From Ignavibacteriales bacterium (GTDB lineage Bacteria > Bacteroidota > Ignavibacteria > Ignavibacteriales > Melioribacteraceae): DNA of 11,624 nt. The notes under the pieces were generated by a model. The model saw only the letters and a list, made by a program, of their open reading frames with translations. It ran no database searches and was not told the DNA's origin. This document shows positions 1 to 5,905 of this stretch, one piece after another (the first letter of the stretch is position 1; each line of letters begins with the position of its first letter). The DNA is taken from NCBI GenBank assembly GCA_016929735.1, contig JAFGID010000341.1, positions 1-11,624 of the forward strand, in the 5' to 3' direction. The position numbers and the translations under genes were made by a program.

Positions 1-282
1 AAGAAAAAGAATAGCGTCTGCTTTTGGAGAGATTTGATTTACATCACCGGGAAAAATTACTGCTGGTAATTTTGAGTTACTTTTAATTGTATCAATAGTT
101 TTTTCAAAGTCACCATTGAGCATTAAACTTCCACCGATTAAAAATCCATCGACACCCATTTCTTCACATCGACCAATTAATTCTACTAAATTATCACCAT
201 TAATTTTATCTGGATCTAATAAAATAAAATAAAACGCACCTTTCTTTTCGATGATACTTTGTATATGATTATAAATTCTCAT
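1..282 (-). CDS. Geranylgeranylglyceryl phosphate synthase family protein (N-terminal 94 residues, cut by window edge)
   Basis: Reading the minus strand from the ATG at 282-280 gives 94 uninterrupted codons running off the left edge, so the 3' part is missing. The protein shows the N-terminal half of a TIM barrel typical of the GGGP synthase/PcrB family: LLDPDK at residues 21-26, a GxLIGGS-like phosphate-site strand (GFLIGGS, 46-52), and PAVIFPGDVNQIS (73-85) followed by ADAILFL (88-94). Family members join glycerol-1-phosphate to a polyprenyl diphosphate (geranylgeranyl in archaea, heptaprenyl in Bacillus PcrB), an ether-lipid step in the cytoplasm. Members are also found in Bacteroidota and relatives, where the product is less well understood. 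Prenyl length cannot be judged because the specificity region lies beyond the edge. No strong ribosome binding site is visible. The gene is divergent from the flavoprotein gene at 414. The family call is fairly sure; the exact substrate is not. Confidence 0.85.
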   Translation of the reverse strand, partial: MRIYNHIQSIIEKKGAFYFILLDPDKINGDNLVELIGRCEEMGVDGFLIGGSLMLNGDFEKTIDTIKSNSKLPAVIFPGDVNQISPKADAILFL

Positions 283-413
283 TTTTTCTATATTTAGTAA
301 AAGTTTTGAATTTTTATTGCAAGATAATAAAGATTGAAATAATTATCTTTAAAATATTGATTTTTATTATTTATTTTATTTGTAAGGAGATTGAGTAAAA
401 TAAATGAATTGAT
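283..413. other. Divergent intergenic region, 131 bp, very AT-rich
   Basis: This spacer separates the minus-strand GGGP-synthase-like gene from the + strand flavoprotein gene, so both must be transcribed from it or from further away. It is almost pure A/T with several TTGA-type hexamers (TTGAAA at 334-339, TTGATT at 357-362), but no convincing spaced -35/-10 pair stood out on either strand. An AAGGAGA at 384-390 is the only G-rich motif. No hairpin, repeat or RNA gene was recognised. Confidence 0.5.
384..390 (+). promoter_or_regulatory. Shine-Dalgarno-like AAGGAGA placed unusually far from the annotated start
   Basis: AAGGAGA is a near-perfect anti-16S match, but it ends 23 bases before the ATG at 414. 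A nearer ATG at 404 opens a two-codon frame (ATG AAT TGA, 404-412) that stops just before the ATG at 414. In the gene's own frame there is a stop at 405-407, so no longer start is possible. Either the site serves the minicistron with re-initiation at 414, or it is not used. Confidence 0.35.
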
Positions 414-1778
414 ATGGTGAATATTAATGGTCAAAATATTATAATTGTTGGTGGAAATGTTGCCGGACCGAGTGCAGCTGCTAAAGCAAAACGTACTAAT
501 CCAAGTTCGAATGTTATTCTATTCGAAGAGGATATATTCATTTCAACTGCTTCTTGTCAGCTTCCTTATTTGCTTTCAGGAGAAATCGAGCAACACGATG
601 ATTTAATATTATATTCTGCTGAAAGTTTTTTGAATGAGAAGAATGTAATCGTAAAAAATAATACCATTATTAAAGAAATTAACCGAAGAAAGAGAGAGAT
701 ATATTATCTTGATAAAGAAAATGACTGCCAAAAAATTCAAAAATACGATAAGTTGATTTTATGTACTGGATCAACTTCAAAAAAAATTGGTTTAATTACT
801 GGAAATCTTAAGAATGTATTTTATCTCAAAACATTTAAAAGTTTTTTAAGTATTAATAATTATTTGAAAACTAATTATGTGAAGAATATTTCAATAATAG
901 GTGCAGGTTATATAGGTCTTGAAGTGGCAGAAGCATTAAACAAAAGAAATTATAGTGTAAATCTACTCGAAAAGCGAGATTTTCCATTAAGTGAATTTGA
1001 CGAGACAGCAAGTAAAATTGTCTTAGAACAATTAGCTGAGAAAGGGATTAGTTTTTATTCAAATATCGAGAATTTTCATTTTGACATTGAAGAGAATTGT
1101 ATAAAAAATTTAAGAATTTCGAATCAGGAATCATTACATACTGATTTAATATTGATTGCTATAGGTATAGAACCGAATAATATTTTAGCAACCTCATCTA
1201 AATTGGAAATTGGAAAATCTGGTGGTTTGAAGGTTGATAAAAAAATGTGTACATCGGATACGAGAATTTTTGCGGCAGGTGATAATGTAGAAATAACAAA
1301 TTTCATTACTAACAAACCAGACTATTTTCCTTTTGCTAGCATTGCTCATGATTGTGGACATGTTGCAGGAGCAAATGCCGCTGGGAACAATTTATCGTTT
1401 ACATCGGTAGTAAAAAATGTTTCTTTAAAATTATTTGATAACTGCATAGTAAAAGTCGGTCTTAATCAAAATGAAATTATGATGTATGGGTATAATTTTA
1501 AGATGCACGATGCCGTTGAGTATAATAAATCAAAAAATTTCAACGATAGAAAATTATGCTATGCAAAAATATTTTATCAAAGAGAGAATTATAAAATATT
1601 AGGAGCATCATTTATTGGTGGAGACGAGGTAGTCGGAATGGGCAACTTGATTTCTTTTATGATTAAAAATAATATTGGTGCAAATAAATTAACAAACATA
1701 AATTTTAGTTATACACCAAAGCTTTCATCAATGATTAATATGTTGGAAATTTTGGGTAGAAAAATTTTACAAAACTAA
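414..1778 (+). CDS. FAD/NAD(P)-dependent pyridine nucleotide-disulfide oxidoreductase, CoA-disulfide reductase/NADH oxidase-like
   Basis: The 454-residue protein has the full class of motifs. An N-terminal FAD Rossmann motif (IIIVGGNVAGPSAA, about 9-22) is followed by the redox-active cysteine at C48 in the context SCQLPYL. Next come YDKLILCTGS (111-120), a second Rossmann motif for NAD(P)H (IIGAGYIGLE, 161-170), the second FAD motif TRIFAAGDN (283-291) and a C-terminal dimerisation domain. A single Cys at this place, rather than CxxxxC, is the mark of the CoA-disulfide reductase, NADH oxidase, NADH peroxidase and polysulfide reductase group. These cytoplasmic flavoenzymes reduce CoA disulfides, peroxide, oxygen or sulfur compounds. 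The length matches the group without a fused rhodanese domain. The variant GGNVAGPS replaces the usual GGVAAGAS, so it may be a divergent subfamily. The TPR gene follows after 12 bases and is probably co-transcribed. The true substrate cannot be told from sequence alone. Confidence 0.85.
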   Translation: MVNINGQNIIIVGGNVAGPSAAAKAKRTNPSSNVILFEEDIFISTASCQLPYLLSGEIEQHDDLILYSAESFLNEKNVIVKNNTIIKEINRRKREIYYLDKENDCQKIQKYDKLILCTGSTSKKIGLITGNLKNVFYLKTFKSFLSINNYLKTNYVKNISIIGAGYIGLEVAEALNKRNYSVNLLEKRDFPLSEFDETASKIVLEQLAEKGISFYSNIENFHFDIEENCIKNLRISNQESLHTDLILIAIGIEPNNILATSSKLEIGKSGGLKVDKKMCTSDTRIFAAGDNVEITNFITNKPDYFPFASIAHDCGHVAGANAAGNNLSFTSVVKNVSLKLFDNCIVKVGLNQNEIMMYGYNFKMHDAVEYNKSKNFNDRKLCYAKIFYQRENYKILGASFIGGDEVVGMGNLISFMIKNNIGANKLTNINFSYTPKLSSMINMLEILGRKILQN

Positions 1779-1783
1779 AAAGG
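1779..1783 (+). promoter_or_regulatory. Ribosome binding site (AAGGG) of the TPR gene
   Basis: AAGGG lies directly after the upstream stop codon and 7 bases before the ATG at 1791. This fixes that start and supports translation as the second gene of a short operon. Confidence 0.6.
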
Positions 1784-1790
1784 GTACGTT

Positions 1791-2807
1791 ATGAAATATT
1801 TTCTTTTATTGTTCACATCGTTTTTTTGCTTTTCCTTTTTTTTCAATATTAGTGCGCAAATTTATCCCGATCCCAAAGTTGATAAATATATCAAATCTGG
1901 AATTGAACAAATAATAAAACAAGATTATAATTTTGCCGAAACAACATTTAATAAATTAGCAACAGAATATCCAAATCTACCCTTTGGGAAAATTTATCTT
2001 GCTGCTGTATATGTTACAAAGCAAAAAGATTATGCGGAAGTAATTAATGAGGATTATGTGGAAAAATTATTGGATGACGCGTTAAAGATTTGCGATAACC
2101 TTTTGAAGAAAGATAAAAATAATCTCTGGTATAATTATTTTAAAGCTCTTGCGGAAGGGTATTATTCATTTTTTAAGACTGAAGTGGGAAGTTATTTGTC
2201 GGCATTTTCAAGGTCTGGTACTTCGGTCGATTATTACGAAAAATGTTTGGATATTGATTCAACGTTTTATGAGGCGTATGTCGGAATTGGTGCGTATAAT
2301 TATTGGAAAAGTAAATATTTTGATTGGATACCTTTTGTTAGTAATCACAGATTATTAGGTATAAAGCAGTTAAAAATTGGCGCTGCAAAAGCAAACTATA
2401 GTAAATACTTTGCTAAAAATTCTTTGATGTGGATTTATATCGATAGGGAAAATTTTAAAAGTGCAATTACAGCAGCCGAAAATGCATTGCAATATTATCC
2501 CGGTAACCGTATGTTTCTTTGGGGAATAGCACGTGCCTATGAAGATGTAAATAAAGAAAAAGCAATTCAATATTATTACACATTATTGGAAAGTATATTA
2601 AACATACCTAATCATAACGGATATTTTGAAATTGAAATTAAACATAAAATTGCACAGCAATATTTCCAACTTGGTAAAAAAAATGAAGCATTAGATTTGT
2701 GCAACGAAATTTTATCTGTAAAGAACTTAAGGAAAGATGTAAAGAAAAAATTAGAGGATAGATTAGAGGATGTTGAGGATTTAAGGGATGAAATATTAGA
2801 TAACTAA
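1791..2807 (+). CDS. Exported tetratricopeptide (TPR)-repeat protein of unknown role
   Basis: The 338-residue product begins with a signal peptide: MK, a strongly hydrophobic Phe/Leu core at 4-18, and a likely signal peptidase I site after NISA (A22), leaving Q23 as the new N-terminus. A periplasmic or outer-membrane-associated location is therefore expected. The mature part is helical and rich in aromatic and alanine residues, with TPR-like pairs. Examples are the segment with FAETTFNKLATEYPNLPFGK, the region AITAAENALQYYPGNRMFLWG, and the C-terminal helix pair QQYFQLGKKNEALDLCNEIL. It ends in a highly charged helix with three LED/VED steps (LEDRLEDVEDLRDE). TPR proteins act as scaffolds for protein-protein contacts; no catalytic motif is seen. 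It follows the flavoprotein gene by 12 bases, but a shared function cannot be inferred from that. The TPR call is likely; the biological role is unknown. Confidence 0.75.
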   Translation: MKYFLLLFTSFFCFSFFFNISAQIYPDPKVDKYIKSGIEQIIKQDYNFAETTFNKLATEYPNLPFGKIYLAAVYVTKQKDYAEVINEDYVEKLLDDALKICDNLLKKDKNNLWYNYFKALAEGYYSFFKTEVGSYLSAFSRSGTSVDYYEKCLDIDSTFYEAYVGIGAYNYWKSKYFDWIPFVSNHRLLGIKQLKIGAAKANYSKYFAKNSLMWIYIDRENFKSAITAAENALQYYPGNRMFLWGIARAYEDVNKEKAIQYYYTLLESILNIPNHNGYFEIEIKHKIAQQYFQLGKKNEALDLCNEILSVKNLRKDVKKKLEDRLEDVEDLRDEILDN

Positions 2808-2828
2808 AAAAAAGTTTTTAACATTGTC

Positions 2829-2857
2829 TTGACTATAGTACTTCCAAATTTTATATT
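2829..2857 (+). promoter_or_regulatory. Candidate sigma70-type promoter for rel-ruvX
   Basis: TTGACT at 2829-2834 is followed by a 17-base spacer and TATATT at 2852-2857, each differing from the TTGACA/TATAAT consensus by one base. It lies in the 84-base gap between the TPR gene and rel, placing a start of transcription near 2864, about 28 bases before the rel ATG. Confidence 0.5.
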
Positions 2858-2891
2858 GAAATTATGATAATAGCAAATTCTATGTAAAAAT

Positions 2892-5066
2892 ATGCCGGGT
2901 TTAAGCGAAAAATATAATTCTATGTATAAAGAGCTTCTAACTCTTTGTAAAAATAATTTACCAAGCGTAAACGAGGAATTGCTTTTTAATGCATTTAAAT
3001 TGAGTTATGAAGCACATAAGAATGAATTTCGCGATTCCGGTGAACCATATTTCCATCATCCTTACGAAGTGGCGAAAATAATAACTGAGTTAATGCCTAT
3101 TGATGATACTACAGTTATTTGTGCTCTATTACACGATGTTGTTGAGGATGCAGATGTTAGTGTCAATATAATAAAAAAAGAATTTGGTGAAAGAATTGCG
3201 GAAATAATTGAAGGATTGACAAAAATAAGTGGAGTATTTACGGGTTATGAAATTACCCAAGCAGAAAATTATAGAAAAATGTTACTGTCAATGGTTAGGG
3301 ATATCAGAGTAATAATAGTAAAATTTGCCGATCGACTACACAATATGAGAACTTTGGAATTTGTTAAACCGACCAAGCAATTGAGAATAGCAAAAGAAAC
3401 AATGGAAATCTATGCTCCCTTTGCAAATAGATTTGGATTAGCTGCAGTTAAATGGGAATTGGAAGATTTAGCTTTTAGATTTATGAACCGAGAGATATTT
3501 GATGAGATTGCCAGAAAACTTGCTGATACAAGAAAGGACCGCGAAGCTTACATAAAAAAATTCATTAAACCGATTCTCGAACATCTTAAGATGTATGGTA
3601 TAACTGATTATGAAATTACTGGCAGGCCAAAACATATTTATAGTATTTATAGAAAAATGATAAGGCAAAATAAACCATTTGAAGAAATATTTGATTTGTT
3701 TGCCGTAAGAATTATTCTTGAAAAAGATGACTCCAAAATGTGTTATACCGTACTCGGTGTAATAAACGAATTATATAAAGCTAATCAGGAAAGATTTAAG
3801 GATTATATAAATATTCCAAAGAAAAATAATTATAAATCAATTCATAATACTGTTTATGGACCAGATGGTAGGTTGGTAGAAGTACAGATAAGAACCAGAA
3901 AGATGCATGAAATAGCAGAGAAAGGTGTTGCTGCTCATTGGAAATATAAAGAAGATATTTCTTGGGCAGATAAGGAATTAGAGGATTGGGTTAATAGAAT
4001 AAGAGAGGTGTTTGATACTTCTACAAAAGATGAAGCAAGCAAAGAACTACTCGATAGTTTTCAATTAAATCTTTATGCAGATGAAATTTATGTCTTTACA
4101 CCAAAGGGTGATTTAAAGCGTCTTCCTCTTGGCTCGACTCCAGTTGATTTTGCTTTTGAAATTCATAGTGATGTCGGTTATCATTGTTTGGGTGCTAAGG
4201 TGGATGGTAAGATTGTTCCTTTGGATATAAAATTAAAAAGTGGTGACCAAGTTGAAATTATAAGTTCAAAGAATCAACATCCGAATAAGAGTTGGTTGAA
4301 GTTTGTTAAAACCCACAAAGCAAAATCACACATCAGACGATACCTTAATAAAGAAGAAGAAAGACTTCTGAAGGATGGAAAGGATATATGGGATAAGAAA
4401 ATTAAGAAGTTAAAACAAATAATTAGTGATGAAGAATTTGTTAAGATAATTAGAAAAAATAAATTTGATAATGCACGTCAATTTTATATCGCAATAGCAC
4501 AGGATAGAATAAATATTGATGAATTATTAACAAGACCAAGAACTGAAGAAGCAGAAGTATCAGAAATTCAATTTGACGATTTTGCAAAAATTGCACGTAC
4601 AACCGCTGGTGATGTTTTAGTTGATGGTGAATTTAAAGGTATTGCCTATGATTTTGCTAAATGTTGTAAACCAATTCCAGGAGACCCGATAATTGGTTAC
4701 ATTACAATCGGTGAAGGAATAAAAATTCATCGTAAAGATTGTATCAATCTTATAAATATGATTAAAAAAGGAAACGAGAAAATTGTACCTGTTCAATGGC
4801 CTAGAAGAAATGGCAGTTTATTCGTTTCTGCGATAAAAATTAAAGGTAAAGACAGACCAGGGGTATTAAAAGATTTATCGAATAGTATTGCATCATATAA
4901 AGACACAAATATAAAAGCAATTAATATTTCAGCTGAACAATCTATTTTTGAAGGAACAATCGCTATATACGTAACAGATATTGAGCATCTAAATAGGGTA
5001 ATTGAAAGATTAAAAAAGCACAAAGACATATTTTTTGTTGAGCGATATACTTCACAAAATGAATAA
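2892..5066 (+). CDS. rel: Bifunctional (p)ppGpp synthetase/hydrolase, Rel/SpoT (RSH) family
   Basis: This full-length 724-residue RSH enzyme makes and degrades the stringent-response alarmone (p)ppGpp in the cytoplasm. Domains in order: (1) N-terminal HD hydrolase with SGEPYFHHP (H56), HDVVED (81-86) and FADRLHN (D147), so the metal and hydrolase residues are intact. (2) Synthetase with GRPKHIYSIYRKM (244-256), DLFAVRI, RFKD (301-304) and YKSIHNTVYGPDGR. (3) TGS domain from about 397. (4) A CC...HxxxC zinc-finger-like region (C591, C592, H613, C617). (5) C-terminal ACT domain from about 643. RFKD is the basic form of the motif (RxKD against ExDD) linked to bifunctional rather than synthetase-only enzymes, and agrees with the intact HD site. 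The start at 2892 has no clear ribosome binding site; M11 is a weaker alternative. ruvX overlaps its last 8 bases. Confidence 0.96.
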   Translation: MPGLSEKYNSMYKELLTLCKNNLPSVNEELLFNAFKLSYEAHKNEFRDSGEPYFHHPYEVAKIITELMPIDDTTVICALLHDVVEDADVSVNIIKKEFGERIAEIIEGLTKISGVFTGYEITQAENYRKMLLSMVRDIRVIIVKFADRLHNMRTLEFVKPTKQLRIAKETMEIYAPFANRFGLAAVKWELEDLAFRFMNREIFDEIARKLADTRKDREAYIKKFIKPILEHLKMYGITDYEITGRPKHIYSIYRKMIRQNKPFEEIFDLFAVRIILEKDDSKMCYTVLGVINELYKANQERFKDYINIPKKNNYKSIHNTVYGPDGRLVEVQIRTRKMHEIAEKGVAAHWKYKEDISWADKELEDWVNRIREVFDTSTKDEASKELLDSFQLNLYADEIYVFTPKGDLKRLPLGSTPVDFAFEIHSDVGYHCLGAKVDGKIVPLDIKLKSGDQVEIISSKNQHPNKSWLKFVKTHKAKSHIRRYLNKEEERLLKDGKDIWDKKIKKLKQIISDEEFVKIIRKNKFDNARQFYIAIAQDRINIDELLTRPRTEEAEVSEIQFDDFAKIARTTAGDVLVDGEFKGIAYDFAKCCKPIPGDPIIGYITIGEGIKIHRKDCINLINMIKKGNEKIVPVQWPRRNGSLFVSAIKIKGKDRPGVLKDLSNSIASYKDTNIKAINISAEQSIFEGTIAIYVTDIEHLNRVIERLKKHKDIFFVERYTSQNE

Positions 5067-5505
5067 AAGGGGTATTAGAGCTTTGCAAAATGAAAGATAT
5101 TTGGCGATTGATTTTGGATTAAAAAGAATAGGAATTGCTGTAACAGACCCTTTAAATATTTTTGCATATCCATTAGTAACGTTGGCAAATGATAAGATTT
5201 TTTTTGAACAGTTAAAAAAAATTCTGAAAAAATATCAAATTACAAAAATTATTATTGGCTATCCTGAGAGGGAAGATAAAAAAAAAACAGCTTTGATGTT
5301 GGACATTGAAAGATTAAAAAACAATATTGAGGAGGAATTCAATATTTCAGTTGATTATTTTGATGAGCTTTATTCTTCGAAATTAGCAACAGAATATATT
5401 ATCGAAAGCGTTCCATCGAAAAAGAAAAGGCAAAATAAAGGTTTAGTTGATAGACACGCTGCTGCAATAATATTAAGCGACTATATTAAAATCTACAACA
5501 AATAA
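5059..5505 (+). CDS. ruvX: Putative pre-16S rRNA nuclease / Holliday junction resolvase-like protein RuvX (YqgF family)
   Basis: The chosen ATG at 5059 gives 148 residues, close to the family's usual 138-150. It overlaps the end of rel by 8 bases (ATGAATAA), suggesting translational coupling. A TTG at 5035 would add eight residues lying wholly inside rel and is less likely. The RNase H-like fold is shown by RYLAIDFGLKRIGIAVTD with D18, the central strand IIIGYPERE, FDELYSS with D102 and E103, and DRHAAAIILSDYI with D131. The three acidic positions expected for metal-dependent cleavage are therefore present. The family includes E. coli YqgF, implicated in 16S rRNA 5'-end processing, and was earlier proposed as a resolvase. 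The central motif reads GYPERED rather than the common GLPLNMDG, a moderate deviation. It acts in the cytoplasm. Confidence 0.9.
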   Translation: MNKRGIRALQNERYLAIDFGLKRIGIAVTDPLNIFAYPLVTLANDKIFFEQLKKILKKYQITKIIIGYPEREDKKKTALMLDIERLKNNIEEEFNISVDYFDELYSSKLATEYIIESVPSKKKRQNKGLVDRHAAAIILSDYIKIYNK

Positions 5506-5547
5506 AAATTTATTTAGAGTTTATACGATATTTTTCTTATTTTTTAA

Positions 5548-5576
5548 TTGACAATTTTAATTTTTAAGTATATTTT
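5548..5576 (+). promoter_or_regulatory. Candidate sigma70-type promoter of the BMC shell operon
   Basis: A perfect TTGACA sits at 5548-5553. Two overlapping -10 choices follow: TATATT at 5569-5574 (15-base spacer) or TATTTT at 5571-5576 (17-base spacer). It lies in the 106-base gap between ruvX and the first shell gene, about 35 bases before the ATG, and would make the two shell genes an independent transcription unit. Confidence 0.5.
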
Positions 5577-5599
5577 AGAATTAATTAATAAATAAATTT

Positions 5600-5604
5600 G
5601 GGAG
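5600..5604 (+). promoter_or_regulatory. Ribosome binding site (GGGAG) of the first BMC gene
   Basis: GGGAG with 7 bases to the ATG at 5612 is one of the better ribosome binding sites in the window. It fits a shell protein needed in many copies. Confidence 0.65.
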
Positions 5605-5611
5605 CATTACT

Positions 5612-5893
5612 ATGATTCTTGAAGCACTTGGAATGATCGAAACAAAAGGACTCGTCGGAGCTATTGAAGCTGCCGACGCAATGGTTAAAGCTGCTAAAGT
5701 TGAGTTAATAGGAAAAGAAACTATCGGTGGTGGTTATGTTACAGTTATGGTAAGAGGTGATGTGGGAGCAGTAAAGGCTGCCACAGATGCAGGTGCAGCA
5801 GCAGCACAGCGAGTTGGAGAACTCGTTTCAGTTCACGTTATTCCGCGTCCTCACAATGATGTTGAACTTATTCTTCCTAAGAAAAACAAATAA
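5612..5893 (+). CDS. BMC-H hexameric microcompartment shell protein (PduA/EutM/CcmK-like)
   Basis: A single BMC domain (Pfam BMC) fills this 93-residue protein. ALGMIETKGLVGAIEAADAM (5-24), RGDVGAVKAATDAGAAAA (48-65) and VHVIPRPH (74-81) match PduA, PduJ and EutM almost residue for residue. In that family six copies form a flat hexamer with a central pore and hexamers tile into the shell of a protein organelle. The edge residues used for hexamer-hexamer contact in PduA, K26 and R79, are both present. The pore loop reads TIGGG (37-41) where PduA has KIGSG, so a small glycine-lined pore is expected. A good ribosome binding site and TTGACA promoter precede it, and a second BMC gene follows after 12 bases. 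Parts of the gene are clearly richer in G+C than the surroundings (hand count 28/60 for 5641-5700, 35/60 for 5761-5820), partly because of alanine codons. The metabolic type of the compartment cannot be told. Confidence 0.96.
   Translation: MILEALGMIETKGLVGAIEAADAMVKAAKVELIGKETIGGGYVTVMVRGDVGAVKAATDAGAAAAQRVGELVSVHVIPRPHNDVELILPKKNK
5639..5673 (+). repeat. 35-base direct repeat, copy A1 (paired with 5930-5964)
   Basis: This block, encoding ETKGLVGAIEAA, is identical base for base to 5930-5964 in the second BMC gene, including all synonymous positions. Flanking codons differ. Confidence 0.95.
5785..5817 (+). repeat. 33-base direct repeat, copy B1 (paired with 6076-6108)
   Basis: This block, encoding the DAGAAAAQRVG helix, is identical to 6076-6108 in the second BMC gene. 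Sequence between the A and B blocks has diverged. Confidence 0.95.
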
Positions 5894-5905
5894 TTTTTAT
5901 TTGCT

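Noticed and set aside
283..413. Possible promoters for the divergent genes (for example TTGAAA at 334-339)
   Set aside because: No -10 element with good spacing could be matched; such hexamers are expected by chance in sequence this rich in A/T.
2808..2825. A-run then T-run after the TPR gene as a possible terminator
   Set aside because: Only A/T pairing is possible and there is no G+C stem, so an intrinsic terminator is not supported.
5035..5058. TTG start for RuvX inside rel
   Set aside because: The extra residues match nothing in the family and the ATG at 5059 already gives the usual length.
5791..5810. Short GCA-rich run that looks like a simple repeat
   Set aside because: It encodes the conserved alanine helix of the BMC domain and is found in both copies, so it is coding rather than a microsatellite.
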